Shown here in pieces: positions 43,310 through 52,768 of a stretch of DNA of 64,000 bases. The position numbers and the translations under genes were made by a program. How positions within the stretch are numbered: the stretch's first letter is position 1; the number at the start of each line of letters is the position of its first letter. The DNA lies in NCBI RefSeq assembly GCF_900607235.1, contig NZ_LR027853.1, positions 317,428-381,427 on the forward strand. Reading direction: 5' to 3'. The notes under the pieces were generated by a model. That model saw nothing but the letters and a program-made list of their open reading frames with translations, was not told the origin of the DNA and did not search any database. The stretch comes from Olivibacter jilunii. Its GTDB lineage: Bacteria; Bacteroidota; Bacteroidia; Sphingobacteriales; Sphingobacteriaceae.

Positions 43310-44626
43310 ATGAAAATCTTAAAATTCGGTGGAACATCGGTTGGTAGTCCCGAGCGTATGAAGAAATTACTGGACATCATCCAACCCGGTGAAGAGAAAC
43401 AGATCGTTGTTTTATCTGCAGTAGCAGGTACAACCAATGCATTAGTTGAAATATCACAAGCTTTTGCAGCGGGTGATAAGCGAAAGGCCGAAGCACTAAT
43501 TAAGGGTTTGCACGCGAAGTATGAGGAATTTATTGAAGAGCTATTTACAAGTCAAGAAGGTAAAGAAAATGGAAAGGAACTGATCGATTATCATTTTAAC
43601 TTTATAGAATCTTTTGCCCATGACCTTTTTACACCTATAGAAGAAAAGATTATTTTGGCACAAGGGGAGTTATTGTCAACGACCCTTTATCATTTTTATC
43701 TTACGGAAATTGGCGTTCGCTCTAAGCTGCTACCGGCTTTAGACTTCATGAAGATCGATGAAGATAATGAACCTACTATTGATTTTATCGGCGAGCATTT
43801 GTCGACTTTATTAGCAGCTTCAAATGACCACCAGTTGTTTATTACGCAAGGTTACATCTGCAGAAATGCTTTTGGTGAGATTGATAACCTAAGACGAGGT
43901 GGAAGCGATTATACCGCCTCGTTAATAGGTGCAGCCATACGTGCGGAAGAGGTCCAAATTTGGACAGATATTGATGGTATGCATAATAACGATCCGCGTA
44001 TCGTAAAGGGTACAAAGCCCATTGCCCATTTAACATTTGATGAAGCTGCGGAGCTAGCTTATTTCGGAGCAAAAATTTTACATCCTCAAAGTGTATTTCC
44101 AGCTCAACGATATAACATTCCCGTAAGGCTACTGAATACCATGGATCCCGATGCCTCGGGCACTTTGATCAGTAAAGAGGGGGCCGTGAGGGGAGAAGTT
44201 CGGTCTATTGCGGCTAAGGATGGTATTACCGCAATTCGAATTCATTCTTCGCGTATGCTTTTAGCTTTTGGTTTTCTAAGAAGAGTTTTCGAAGTTTTTG
44301 AGCGTTACAAAACACCTATCGATATGATTACCACTTCGGAAGTCGCTGTATCGTTGACCATTGATGATACCCGTTTTCTCAGTGATATTGAAAGGGAATT
44401 AAAGGATTTTGGTTCAGTTGAAATTGACGTTAATCAAACCATCGTTTGCGTCGTCGGCGATTTCAGTTTAAATACGCATGGTTACGCTTCCCGTGTATTG
44501 GACGCTGTGAAACACATCCCTGTGCGCATGATTTCGTATGGTGGCAGCAATTTTAACATCTCATTGCTGATTAACGCTGAAGATAAGGTTGAAGTGCTTC
44601 GTTCTTTACACAATCGTTTATTTTAA
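43310..44626 (+). CDS. lysC: Aspartate kinase (monofunctional)
   Basis: Phosphorylates aspartate, the first step toward lysine, threonine and methionine. 438 residues: catalytic amino-acid kinase domain with MKILKFGGTSVGSPERM (1-17) and DNLRRGGSDYTASLIGAAI (about 191-209, with the GGSD motif), then two ACT domains from about residue 300 (AIRIHSSRMLLAFGFLRRV; IVCVVGDFSLNTHGYASRV). It has no homoserine dehydrogenase part. lysA follows 30 bp downstream, and a structured leader with a lysine-containing mini-ORF precedes it, so this is probably the lysine-controlled isozyme. Confidence 0.94.
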   Translation: MKILKFGGTSVGSPERMKKLLDIIQPGEEKQIVVLSAVAGTTNALVEISQAFAAGDKRKAEALIKGLHAKYEEFIEELFTSQEGKENGKELIDYHFNFIESFAHDLFTPIEEKIILAQGELLSTTLYHFYLTEIGVRSKLLPALDFMKIDEDNEPTIDFIGEHLSTLLAASNDHQLFITQGYICRNAFGEIDNLRRGGSDYTASLIGAAIRAEEVQIWTDIDGMHNNDPRIVKGTKPIAHLTFDEAAELAYFGAKILHPQSVFPAQRYNIPVRLLNTMDPDASGTLISKEGAVRGEVRSIAAKDGITAIRIHSSRMLLAFGFLRRVFEVFERYKTPIDMITTSEVAVSLTIDDTRFLSDIERELKDFGSVEIDVNQTIVCVVGDFSLNTHGYASRVLDAVKHIPVRMISYGGSNFNISLLINAEDKVEVLRSLHNRLF

Positions 44627-44656
44627 TTATAATGGCGATTTACGCTACAGAATTAC

Positions 44657-45835
44657 ATGTTTAACAGAGATATTATAGCTGCTTTTGAGCAGAAGGAAAC
44701 CCCCTTTTTTTATTACGATTTACAGCTACTCCAAGCAACAATAGATAATGCGCTTACTGAGGCTGATAAGTACAAGTTTCACATACATTATGCGCTTAAG
44801 GCGAATTTTAATGAACGCGTTTTACAAATTATCCAAGAATCCGGTATTGGAGCCGATTGTGTAAGTGGTAATGAAGTACTAAAGGCGGTAGAAACGGGTT
44901 TTTCCCCTGATAAAATTGTTTTTGCAGGTGTTGGTAAAGCTGATAAAGAAATCATAGCTGCACTTCATCACGATATATTTGCTTTTAATGTTGAATCGGT
45001 ACAGGAGTTGTGCGTCATCGGCGATTTAGCGAAGAAGGAAGGCAAGGTGGCGAAAGTTGCACTTAGAATCAACCCAAACGTGGATGCGAAGACACACAAG
45101 TATATTACAACCGGTTTAGACGAGAACAAGTTTGGTATTAAAACCTGGGAACTAAATGAATGCTTGGATGTTATCAGGAACTTTGATTCGCTGGAATTAA
45201 TCGGACTACATTTTCATGTGGGCTCACAAGTAGTCGATCTCAATGTTTTCAAAAGCCTGTGTGTAAAAGTAAATGAGTTTAACAATTGGTTTGACGAGCG
45301 TGGATATCGTTTAAAAGTACTGAATGTAGGCGGAGGATTGGGGGTTAACTATACCGATCCCGATGGTGATCCTATTGTTGATTTTAAACGTTACTTTGAA
45401 ATCTTTGATCAATTTTTGGAGCGTAAGGGAGAGCAAGAGGTGCATTTTGAGCTCGGAAGAGCTCTGGTTGCGCAAAGCGGAAGCTTAATTAGTAAGGTCT
45501 TGTATGTCAAGAATGGTATTAAAAAACATTTTTTGATTCTCGATGCAGGTATGACAGAATTAATGAGACCCGCTTTATATCAAGCTTATCACAAAATAGA
45601 GCATTTATCTGCTAAGCAGCTAAGTGAAGAGACGAGGGACGGATCGGTTAACTATGATGTTGTAGGGCCTATTTGCGAGAGTACCGATTGTTTCGGGAAG
45701 GAAGTCGAGCTTCCGGAGTCTAAGCGCGGGGATTTGATTGCCATTCGCACAACGGGTGCATATGGTGAGGTAATGGCTTCAAAATACAACCTACGAGACG
45801 AAATTCGTTATGTTTATAGTGATGAAATAGTATAA
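44657..45835 (+). CDS. lysA: Diaminopimelate decarboxylase
   Basis: Last step of lysine synthesis: PLP-dependent decarboxylation of meso-diaminopimelate. 392 residues, fold type III. The PLP lysine is in HIHYALKANFNERVL (about residues 41-55). LIGLHFHVGSQV (about 184-195), the glycine-rich phosphate loop LNVGGGLGVNY (about 221-231) and the C-terminal VGPICESTDCFG (about 332-343), with the catalytic Cys contributed across the dimer, are present. It forms an operon with lysC and ends in a bidirectional terminator. Confidence 0.96.
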   Translation: MFNRDIIAAFEQKETPFFYYDLQLLQATIDNALTEADKYKFHIHYALKANFNERVLQIIQESGIGADCVSGNEVLKAVETGFSPDKIVFAGVGKADKEIIAALHHDIFAFNVESVQELCVIGDLAKKEGKVAKVALRINPNVDAKTHKYITTGLDENKFGIKTWELNECLDVIRNFDSLELIGLHFHVGSQVVDLNVFKSLCVKVNEFNNWFDERGYRLKVLNVGGGLGVNYTDPDGDPIVDFKRYFEIFDQFLERKGEQEVHFELGRALVAQSGSLISKVLYVKNGIKKHFLILDAGMTELMRPALYQAYHKIEHLSAKQLSEETRDGSVNYDVVGPICESTDCFGKEVELPESKRGDLIAIRTTGAYGEVMASKYNLRDEIRYVYSDEIV

Positions 45836-45860
45836 GTATAGGCTTGCTTGCGGGTCTATA

Positions 45861-45899
45861 AAAATAAAGAGCAGATTGTATAAATCCGCTCTTTATTTT
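45861..45899. terminator. Bidirectional terminator between lysA and the topA operon
   Basis: AAAATAAAGAGC (45861-45872) and GCTCTTTATTTT (45888-45899) pair perfectly over 12 bases and the inner GATT/AATC adds more. Runs of A and T flank it on both strands, and it touches the stop codon of the converging gene. Confidence 0.8.
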
Positions 45900-46306
45900 T
45901 ATATCCCAATTAAAATGCCCGGTTTATTAATGATTGGAATACGGATCAGGTTGGTGTCAACAATACTTTCCGGTAAGAAAATAAATTTCTTATCATAAAT
46001 AGTTCCACCAATATAATAACTCAGCAAATATTCATTGGTTAAACCGAAAACCTGTTCGTCAATTGCTTCTACTAATGCAAACTCTTTTGCCTCTATATCT
46101 CCGATAAAATGGCGTAATACGGAAGTTTTTACTTCGCGCTCATCCTTCAAACCATAGCCCTTGCTGCTGATAAGCACATTCTTTATGGGTTCTTCCTTTT
46201 GGTTGATTAAGTAAACATTCCAGTGTCTGCTGGTAGGCGAATCACTTTCCAATACAACAGCTACATATATATCTTCTACAACGTTTGGAGGAAGGTCCTT
46301 CTTCAT
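45899..46306 (-). CDS. Conserved hypothetical protein downstream of topA
   Basis: 135 residues from the ATG at 46306, placed 10 bases after the topA stop; the reading frame upstream of it overlaps topA with a basic shadow sequence, so the longer start at 46390 is unlikely. The protein is acidic, without signal peptide or membrane helix, and looks like a beta-rich domain (VEDIYVAVVLESD, HWNVYLINQKEEPIKNVLISSKGYG). Similar small proteins follow topA in other Bacteroidota, as far as I recall; no function is known. Operon position suggests cotranscription with topA. Confidence 0.75.
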   Translation of the reverse strand: MKKDLPPNVVEDIYVAVVLESDSPTSRHWNVYLINQKEEPIKNVLISSKGYGLKDEREVKTSVLRHFIGDIEAKEFALVEAIDEQVFGLTNEYLLSYYIGGTIYDKKFIFLPESIVDTNLIRIPIINKPGILIGI

Positions 46307-46316
46307 ATATCTTCCG

Positions 46317-48680
46317 CTATTTTTTCTTTGCCGTTTTACTTTTGCCTTTCGCAGGTACCTTCTTTTTGGTGCCGGTGTTAGACTTATCACTTTCCGCTAA
46401 TTGCAAAATATCATTATATGTTATTTTGTCTACGTCCTTATCTTTAGGAATCTTAATGTTTTGTTTTCCGAAACGGATGAAAGGTCCCCAGCGGCCTTGT
46501 TCAATTCGTGCCTCCGGATTTTCATCAAAGGTCTTGATCACTTTCTCAATGTCCTTTTTTCGTTTCAATTCAATGATTTCTATCGCTTGGGTCTCGTTTA
46601 CATCCATTGGATCTATTCCTTTGGGTAAGGAGTAAAAAGCATTGTTGTGGCGGATATATGGTCCAAATCGGCCAATTGCTACCGTCATCTCCTTATCCTC
46701 GTACTTTCCAACTTTTTTTGGCAACTTAAATAATTCCAAGGCTTCCTCTAAAGTGATGGTCTCGATCATTTGTCCGCTGCGCAGACTGGCAAATACCGGT
46801 TTTTCTTCATCATCTGCCGAACCAATCTGTACCAAAGGGCCAAAACGGCCTATTCGTACACTTACCTGTTTACCCGTTTGTGGATCCGTCCCTAAAATCC
46901 GCTCACTGCTTGCTCGGTCGGCGTTTTCAATGGTATCGGTTACTTCTTTATGAAAAGGGCCATAGAAATTGTGGAGCATAGCGGTCCATTCTTTCAGTCC
47001 ATTAGCGATTTCGTCAAATTCTTTTTCAACCGTAGCCGTAAAATTAAAATCGACGATATCCTTAAAGTGTTCTACTAGAAAATCATTAACCAAAATCCCA
47101 ATATCGGTAGGAAATAGTTTTGATTTTTCGGCTCCTGTGATTTCGGTTTTCTTAGTAGTATTTACTTTACCATGGCCTAATGTCAGTACATTGTATTCGC
47201 GTTGTTTTCCCTCCCTATCTTCTTTTACCACATAGCCTCTATTCTGGATAGTCGATATCGTAGGAGCATAGGTTGAGGGTCGGCCAATACCGAGCTCTTC
47301 TAGTTTTTTTACCAAACTTGCTTCAGTATAGCGGGCAGGTGGCCTACTAAAACGTTCTGTAGCGGTCATTTCCTTTAAACCGAGCTGCTGACCGTTTCTA
47401 AGAGGAGGTAGAAGTGCATTGTCATCGGATTCTTCTAAATTGACTTCGCTTTCCTCATCAGTCGACTCAAAGTAGACTTTTAAGAAACCGTCGAATTTCA
47501 TGACCTCGCCACTAGCCGTAAACTCTTCGTTACGCGTTGAAATATTAATTTTTGCGGTAGTTTTTTCAAATTCAGCTTCGCTCATTTGCGAAGCGATCGC
47601 TCGTTTCCATATGAGCTCGTAGAGTCGCTTTTCTGAATGATCCCCCTCTATGGTGTGTTGGTTAAAATAGGTAGGACGGATCGCTTCGTGTGCTTCTTGG
47701 GCACCGGCAGATTTAGTTTTATATTGCCTTCTCTTATGATATTTATCGCCATAGGCAGAACGGATCTCTTGTTCGGCTGCCTGTAAGGCCGTATCACTTA
47801 GATTGACAGAATCGGTACGCATATACGTAATTTTTCCCGATTCATACAAACGTTGCGCCACTGTCATGGTTCTAGCTACTGAAAAGCCAAGTTTTCTACT
47901 GGCTTCCTGTTGCAAGGTCGAAGTTGTAAAAGGTGCAGCAGGATTTCGCTTGCTTGGCTTTGTTTCTAGGCTTTTGACATGATATGATGCCGGAATACAG
48001 TCATTAAGAAATTTTTCGGCTTCATTTATAGTTGCGAATCGTTTCGATAATTCCGCTTTGAAAAGTTCTTTTTTATTTTCTTCCGTAAAGAAGATTGCAA
48101 CAACCCGAAAGGCTGCTTCGGGCTCAAATTTGTTTATTTCCCGTTCTCTATCAACTAACAGCCGTACTGCTACCGACTGTACGCGACCGGCCGAGAGGGA
48201 GGGTTTAACCTTTTTCCATAATACGGGAGATAATTCAAACCCAACTAGACGATCCAATACGCGTCTGGCTTGCTGGGCATTTACTAAGTTAAAATCAATT
48301 TTTCGCGGCTGTTCAATGGCTTTAAGAATGGCAGGCTTGGTAATTTCGTGAAAAACAATCCGTTTTGTGCTGGATTCTTTTAGGTTTAACGTTTCGTATA
48401 AGTGCCAGGAAATCGCTTCTCCTTCCCGGTCTTCATCGGACGCGAGCCAAACAGTTTCAGCAGATTTAGCCAGCTTTTTTAACTCGCTAACAACCGCTTT
48501 TTTATCCGCCGGGACTTCATATTTCTGCTCGAAATTATTTGCAGTATCAATGGCATCATCCGTTTTAACCAGATCACGAATATGTCCATAACTTGATTTA
48601 ACTAAAAAATCTTTTCCTAAATATCCTTCTATTGTTTTTGCTTTTGCCGGTGATTCTACAATTAATAAGTTCTTTGCCAT
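46317..48680 (-). CDS. topA: DNA topoisomerase I
   Basis: Relaxes negative supercoils by type IA strand passage. 787 residues. Toprim domain at the N-terminus (LLIVESPAKAKTIEGYLG, 5-22; WLASDEDREGEAISWHL, about 80-96). The catalytic Tyr is in SGKITYMRTDSVNLS (about 292-306), and RPPARYTEASLVKKLEELGI precedes the IGRPSTYAPTI motif. Instead of zinc fingers, the C-terminus carries repeated TopA_C-type units (IGRFGPLVQIG, AIGRFGPYIRHN, QGRWGPFIRFG) and ends in a lysine-rich tail. The downstream small gene lies 10 bases on. Confidence 0.97.
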   Translation of the reverse strand: MAKNLLIVESPAKAKTIEGYLGKDFLVKSSYGHIRDLVKTDDAIDTANNFEQKYEVPADKKAVVSELKKLAKSAETVWLASDEDREGEAISWHLYETLNLKESSTKRIVFHEITKPAILKAIEQPRKIDFNLVNAQQARRVLDRLVGFELSPVLWKKVKPSLSAGRVQSVAVRLLVDREREINKFEPEAAFRVVAIFFTEENKKELFKAELSKRFATINEAEKFLNDCIPASYHVKSLETKPSKRNPAAPFTTSTLQQEASRKLGFSVARTMTVAQRLYESGKITYMRTDSVNLSDTALQAAEQEIRSAYGDKYHKRRQYKTKSAGAQEAHEAIRPTYFNQHTIEGDHSEKRLYELIWKRAIASQMSEAEFEKTTAKINISTRNEEFTASGEVMKFDGFLKVYFESTDEESEVNLEESDDNALLPPLRNGQQLGLKEMTATERFSRPPARYTEASLVKKLEELGIGRPSTYAPTISTIQNRGYVVKEDREGKQREYNVLTLGHGKVNTTKKTEITGAEKSKLFPTDIGILVNDFLVEHFKDIVDFNFTATVEKEFDEIANGLKEWTAMLHNFYGPFHKEVTDTIENADRASSERILGTDPQTGKQVSVRIGRFGPLVQIGSADDEEKPVFASLRSGQMIETITLEEALELFKLPKKVGKYEDKEMTVAIGRFGPYIRHNNAFYSLPKGIDPMDVNETQAIEIIELKRKKDIEKVIKTFDENPEARIEQGRWGPFIRFGKQNIKIPKDKDVDKITYNDILQLAESDKSNTGTKKKVPAKGKSKTAKKK

Positions 48681-48750
48681 TCAGTATCTTGATTTTTGCA
48701 AATAAAGGGATTTATTCATGTTTTAGCAAACTGCCTTCGCCTTTTTGATC

Positions 48751-48782
48751 AAAAAGCCGAAGTATACACGCTTCGGCTTTTT
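48751..48782. terminator. Terminator between mnmA and topA
   Basis: AAAAAGCCGAAG (48751-48762) and CTTCGGCTTTTT (48771-48782) form a perfect 12-bp stem with an 8-base loop; it can terminate on both strands. It lies about 160 bases beyond the mnmA stop. Confidence 0.8.
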
Positions 48783-48940
48783 GTTTTATCGCTCAAACAT
48801 AGATAAAATTGTTCGTTATTTGTATAATAGTTAGTTGATTTTATCTTTCGTTTTCGTTGCCAGTCTAATCAATTTATGGATCAAATTAAATATTGGAAAT
48901 AAAGATCACCAAATTTTTTTAATTAAAATTGCATTAAAAT

Positions 48941-50029
48941 TTACATGAGGAATCCACCGCCCAACAAATCATTCCCTTCATAAAAAACCGCCGATTGGCC
49001 CGGAGCTATTCCTTTTACATAATGTTCGAAGTCCACTTTCATACTTCCGTTTTCTTCAACAATCCGACTAATGGCACCGACATCCTTATAGCGTATTTTG
49101 GTTACTGCTTCCATCGGTTCAGGTATATGCTCGTATTTGATCAGATTGATATTTCTGACGTATGCCGTATCTTTTTGGAGTTCCTCTTCTGAACCCAACA
49201 CTACTGTATTGCTTTCAGGTAGTATTTGAATAACAAAAACAGGACGTCCCAGAGCAATCCCCAAGCCTTTTCTCTGTCCGATGGTATAATAGGGATATCC
49301 CGCGTGTTTGCCCACTACCGTACCGTCCGATAAGATAAAGTTACCAGCACCTATACGCTCATCAATGTCCTCTACGCGATGGCGTAAAAAAGATCGATAA
49401 TCGTTGTCCGGAACGAAGCAGATTTCATAGCTTTCCGATTTATTGGCCAATTCTACTTGTCCCATTTCAAGCGCCATCTGTCTGATTTCAGCTTTGGTAA
49501 AGCTTCCCAAGGGAAATTTTGTTCTAGCCAGATTTTTTTGGGAAACGCCCCACAACACATACGATTGATCTTTATGCTCATCTCGGCCTTTGGATATGAC
49601 ATACCGACCGCTGTCCTGTAAGCGAATATTTGCATAATGACCCGTTGCAATAAATTCGCAATCCAGTTTGTCCGCTCTTTTTAATAAAGCCTCCCATTTG
49701 ATATGGGTATTGCAAAGAACACAGGGATTAGGCGTTCTTCCCGCCAGGTATTCATCCACAAAATTATTGATCACAAAGTCGCCAAATTCATCTCGAATAT
49801 CTAAGATATAATGAGGAAAACCATAACCAACTGCTAAAGCACGGGCATCGTTAATGCTATCCAAACTACAGCAACCGGTTTCTTTGGTGCTTCCTCCGGA
49901 AGATGCATAATCCCAGGTTTTCATCGTCAACCCAATAACCTCATAACCTTGCTCATGAAGCATCACTGCGGCCACTGAACTGTCTACCCCGCCACTCATA
50001 GCTACTAAAATTCGTCCGTGCTTGCTCAT
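48941..50029 (-). CDS. mnmA: tRNA 2-thiouridine(34) synthase
   Basis: Thiolates U34 of Glu, Gln and Lys tRNAs. 362 residues. The PP-loop ATP site is ILVAMSGGVDSSVAAVML (about 7-24), the catalytic cysteine pair is NPCVLCNTHIKW (about 104-115) and SYEICFVPDNDYR (about 199-211). The C-terminal domain with YTIGQRKGLGIALG (about 245-258) is also present. A -7 box (TATCTTTG on the minus strand) at 50047-50054 gives a short leader. A terminator follows at 48751-48782. Confidence 0.97.
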   Translation of the reverse strand: MSKHGRILVAMSGGVDSSVAAVMLHEQGYEVIGLTMKTWDYASSGGSTKETGCCSLDSINDARALAVGYGFPHYILDIRDEFGDFVINNFVDEYLAGRTPNPCVLCNTHIKWEALLKRADKLDCEFIATGHYANIRLQDSGRYVISKGRDEHKDQSYVLWGVSQKNLARTKFPLGSFTKAEIRQMALEMGQVELANKSESYEICFVPDNDYRSFLRHRVEDIDERIGAGNFILSDGTVVGKHAGYPYYTIGQRKGLGIALGRPVFVIQILPESNTVVLGSEEELQKDTAYVRNINLIKYEHIPEPMEAVTKIRYKDVGAISRIVEENGSMKVDFEHYVKGIAPGQSAVFYEGNDLLGGGFLM

Positions 50030-50046
50030 ATCTTAAAAATAAAGCG

Positions 50047-50054
50047 CAAAGATA
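50047..50054 (-). promoter_or_regulatory. -7 promoter box of mnmA
   Basis: Minus-strand TATCTTTG matches TAnnTTTG and lies 18 bases before the mnmA ATG. Confidence 0.5.
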
Positions 50055-50112
50055 AGTCTAAATTTTTGTAAAGCCAGCTCTTTGGCAGTCAGTTAAATGT
50101 AATATAGGCCTT

Positions 50113-50889
50113 TTATGCTCCCTGTCCCAAATTTATACTTAAGGCGCCATCAATAGTAAAAGTCGTTCCCGTAACATAATCACTATCAGACGACGCAAGG
50201 TATACCGCTAAAGGGCCAATCTCTTCGGGTTTGCCGGCACGCTTGATGGGAATGTGCTGCTCCTTCTCCTCCCGTACCTTTTTGTTATCCATGGCTTGCT
50301 GGTTCATAGGAGTTAGTATCATCCCCGGGGCAATGTTATTAACACACACACCTTTAGGTGCCAGCTCCAAAGCGAGGCTTTTGCTGAAGTTTCTAACCCC
50401 ACCCTTAGATGCGTTATAATCGGCATTGCCTGCTGTACACACTTCTTCGTGGATAGAACTGACAATGATTATTTTAGTTCCCTTAAGTTTGTTTTTTCGC
50501 AGCCTCAAAAATTCTCTACAGCAATAGAATGCACCATACAGATTCGTTTTGATACACGTATCGAAAGTTTCTGTGTCCATTTCCACTACGGGGATATTAC
50601 TGCCGTTAACGCCTGCATTGCTGACCAGTATATCGATTTGACCAAATTCCTTTACAGCCTTTCCGAAAACCGATTGAACACTGGTCTCATCACTCACATC
50701 CAATTGATAGGTTGAAACTTTTGTTTTTAATTTCTTTATCTTTTGTTCAGCCTCTTTAGCACTTTCCCGGTCAGAATGGTAGGTGATAATAACATGAGCG
50801 CCTTCGGAAGCATACGCTTCGGCGATTGCACGACCAATGCCGGAATCAGATCCGGTTATTAGAGCCACTTTGTCTTTCAATTTACTCAT
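50113..50889 (-). CDS. Short-chain dehydrogenase/reductase
   Basis: 258 residues, classical SDR. Cofactor motif TGSDSGIGRAIAEAYA (TGxxxGIG, about residues 13-28), LVSNAGVNG (NAG, about 89-97), catalytic Ser in IIIVSSIHEE, and YNASKGGVRNF (YxxxK, about 156-166). NADP preference is likely from the basic HSDRES region after beta-2. It resembles glucose-1-dehydrogenase-type and fabG-type enzymes; the substrate is unknown. The gene stands alone with mnmA 83 bp upstream in the same orientation. Confidence 0.9.
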   Translation of the reverse strand: MSKLKDKVALITGSDSGIGRAIAEAYASEGAHVIITYHSDRESAKEAEQKIKKLKTKVSTYQLDVSDETSVQSVFGKAVKEFGQIDILVSNAGVNGSNIPVVEMDTETFDTCIKTNLYGAFYCCREFLRLRKNKLKGTKIIIVSSIHEEVCTAGNADYNASKGGVRNFSKSLALELAPKGVCVNNIAPGMILTPMNQQAMDNKKVREEKEQHIPIKRAGKPEEIGPLAVYLASSDSDYVTGTTFTIDGALSINLGQGA

Positions 50890-51009
50890 AAATCTTAAAT
50901 GAATTGATTGTTCTTTTTTATACTATGATGGAACAATAGAAAGCGCAAATTGTTGGTGCCGGAGCTAGCACAAAAAGATAGGCTGGATGGTTTAATTTTT
51001 TGAATAATG

Positions 51010-51045
51010 AAAAACAGCCATTACGATTATCGTTATGGCTGTTTT
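51010..51045. terminator. Terminator after purE
   Basis: AAAACAGCCAT-t-ACGA (51011-51026 region) pairs with TCGT-t-ATGGCTGTTTT (51029-51044), a stem of about 15 bp with one mismatch and A/T runs on either side. It lies 6 bases beyond the purE stop. Confidence 0.8.
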
Positions 51046-51050
51046 CCGGT

Positions 51051-51560
51051 CTAGAAGTTCATGTTTTCCACTTCTTGTGCGGTCTCTTCTATTTTCTTCT
51101 TCAACTCTTGTTTGAAATGGATAAGATTCTGTGCCAATTGCTGATCAGCAGTAGCTAAAATCTGCGCAGCCAAAAGGCCTGCATTCTTTGCTGCATTCAA
51201 TGCTACCGTAGCAACGGGAATGCCATTAGGCATTTGTAATATAGACAAAATGGAATCCCATCCGTCAATAGAATTGGAAGATTTGACGGGTACCCCGATC
51301 ACCGGCAGGTGCGTAATCGATGCTACCATACCTGGCAAATGAGCGGCCCCTCCGGCTCCTGCAATGATTACTTTCAGTCCGCGCGACGCAGCCGTTTGCG
51401 CATAGTCGAACATACGTTCCGGAGTCCTATGCGCCGATACGATAGAAACCTCTATTTGAACACCCAGTTCTTTTAATATTTTAATCGCGTCTTCCATTAC
51501 GGGGAGGTCGGATTTGCTGCCCATAATGATTCCTACTGAAGGAAGTTGACTTGTTTGCAT
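51051..51560 (-). CDS. purE: N5-carboxyaminoimidazole ribonucleotide mutase
   Basis: Moves the carboxyl group of N5-CAIR to C4 in purine synthesis. 169 residues, class I (bacterial) PurE. Motifs are VGIIMGSKSDLPVMEDA (about 9-25), VSAHRTPERMFDYA (about 42-55, catalytic His) and IAGAGGAAHLPGMVASIT (about 67-84). It follows purK by 21 bp on the same strand, so the two consecutive steps are coexpressed, and is closed by a terminator at 51010-51045. Confidence 0.97.
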   Translation of the reverse strand: MQTSQLPSVGIIMGSKSDLPVMEDAIKILKELGVQIEVSIVSAHRTPERMFDYAQTAASRGLKVIIAGAGGAAHLPGMVASITHLPVIGVPVKSSNSIDGWDSILSILQMPNGIPVATVALNAAKNAGLLAAQILATADQQLAQNLIHFKQELKKKIEETAQEVENMNF

Positions 51561-51581
51561 AATAATGGATTTGATTTTTAT

Positions 51582-52724
51582 TTAGGCCTTTACTTTAATG
51601 GTAGCCTGTACTTTTCTAGCTAAGGTAACCGCCTTTTCACGATCTTCGTTCACAATAGTTACATGTCCCATTTTACGAAAAGGTTTCGTGAATTTCTTAC
51701 CGTAGAGGTGTATATAAACCCCTTCTTCCGCCAATACCTCTTCAAGCCCCTCATAAATCGCCAGTCCTTCATAATTGGCTTCACCGAGCAAATTAATCAT
51801 CACCGCATTGCTACGTGCAGCGGTGTTACCTAGCGGCAAATTGAAGATTGCGCGCAAATGCTGTGCAAATTGCGATGTATAGTTTCCTTCAATTGTATGA
51901 TGTCCGCTATTGTGCGGTCGGGGGGCGAGTTCATTTACCAGAATATTTCCATCCGGCGTTAAGAACATTTCCACTGCAAGAAGTCCTACGATTTGAAGAT
52001 CCTCTGCAATCTTTATGGCTAACTGTTCGGCTCTTTCCTGTATTTCGAAAGGTAAAATGGATGGGGAAATTAAAAACTCAACCAAATTAACCTCTGCGTT
52101 AAATTCCATTTCAACCATTGGAAAGGTCGATACATCACCTTTATCATTTCGCGCTACGATGACGGCGATTTCCTTTTCGAAAGCCACCCATTGTTCAATC
52201 AAGCTCGGTGCCTCAAAGGCATTTGCTAAATCAGCTTCATCTGCAATTTTATGCACTCCTTTTCCATCATAGCCATCTTTTCTCAATTTTTGTATATAAG
52301 GAAAAGGGATGGTTAAATCTTTTAATGCATCTTTTGAAGAAATCAACTGAAAGGGTGCTGTTGGAATATCGTTTTGTTTAAAAAACTGTTTTTGAAGTCC
52401 TTTGTCCTGAATTAAGCGGATGACACGCGCCTGAGGAAAAACGACAACACCCTCTTCCTCTAGTTTTTCCAGCGCATCTACATTTACTTTTTCGATTTCA
52501 ATCGTAAGCATATCTACTTGCTTACCAAACTTATAAACTGTGTCAAAATCGGTTAGTGATCCTGCTTCAAACCGATCGCATAATTTTTTACATGGGGCAT
52601 CCCGGTCTGGATCCAATACTGAAACACTTATGTTCAGATTGATCGCTTCTTGGATAAGCATGCGTCCGAGCTGTCCGCCACCAAGGATGCCCAAGCGTAA
52701 ATCGCCATAAAAATCTTTTTCCAT
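51582..52724 (-). CDS. purK: N5-carboxyaminoimidazole ribonucleotide synthase
   Basis: ATP-grasp enzyme that carboxylates AIR with bicarbonate. 380 residues. N-terminal LRLGILGGGQLGRMLIQEA (about 8-26), the ATP-grasp core PYIQKLRKDGYDGKGVHKI (about 142-160), and LLAVEMFLTPDGNILVNELAPRPHNSGHHTIEG near 250-280 (described in part) are diagnostic. The next gene downstream is purE. nuoB lies 44 bp upstream on the same strand with no visible terminator, so readthrough from nuoAB is possible. Confidence 0.96.
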   Translation of the reverse strand: MEKDFYGDLRLGILGGGQLGRMLIQEAINLNISVSVLDPDRDAPCKKLCDRFEAGSLTDFDTVYKFGKQVDMLTIEIEKVNVDALEKLEEEGVVVFPQARVIRLIQDKGLQKQFFKQNDIPTAPFQLISSKDALKDLTIPFPYIQKLRKDGYDGKGVHKIADEADLANAFEAPSLIEQWVAFEKEIAVIVARNDKGDVSTFPMVEMEFNAEVNLVEFLISPSILPFEIQERAEQLAIKIAEDLQIVGLLAVEMFLTPDGNILVNELAPRPHNSGHHTIEGNYTSQFAQHLRAIFNLPLGNTAARSNAVMINLLGEANYEGLAIYEGLEEVLAEEGVYIHLYGKKFTKPFRKMGHVTIVNEDREKAVTLARKVQATIKVKA

Positions 52725-52768
52725 AGATGTGTTTAGTTAAGGAGTAGCTTAACTAATAATTGTATTTT

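Noticed and set aside
46307-46390. Upstream extension of the gene after topA
   Set aside because: It overlaps the topA 3' end and encodes only a basic shadow of the lysine-rich topA tail.
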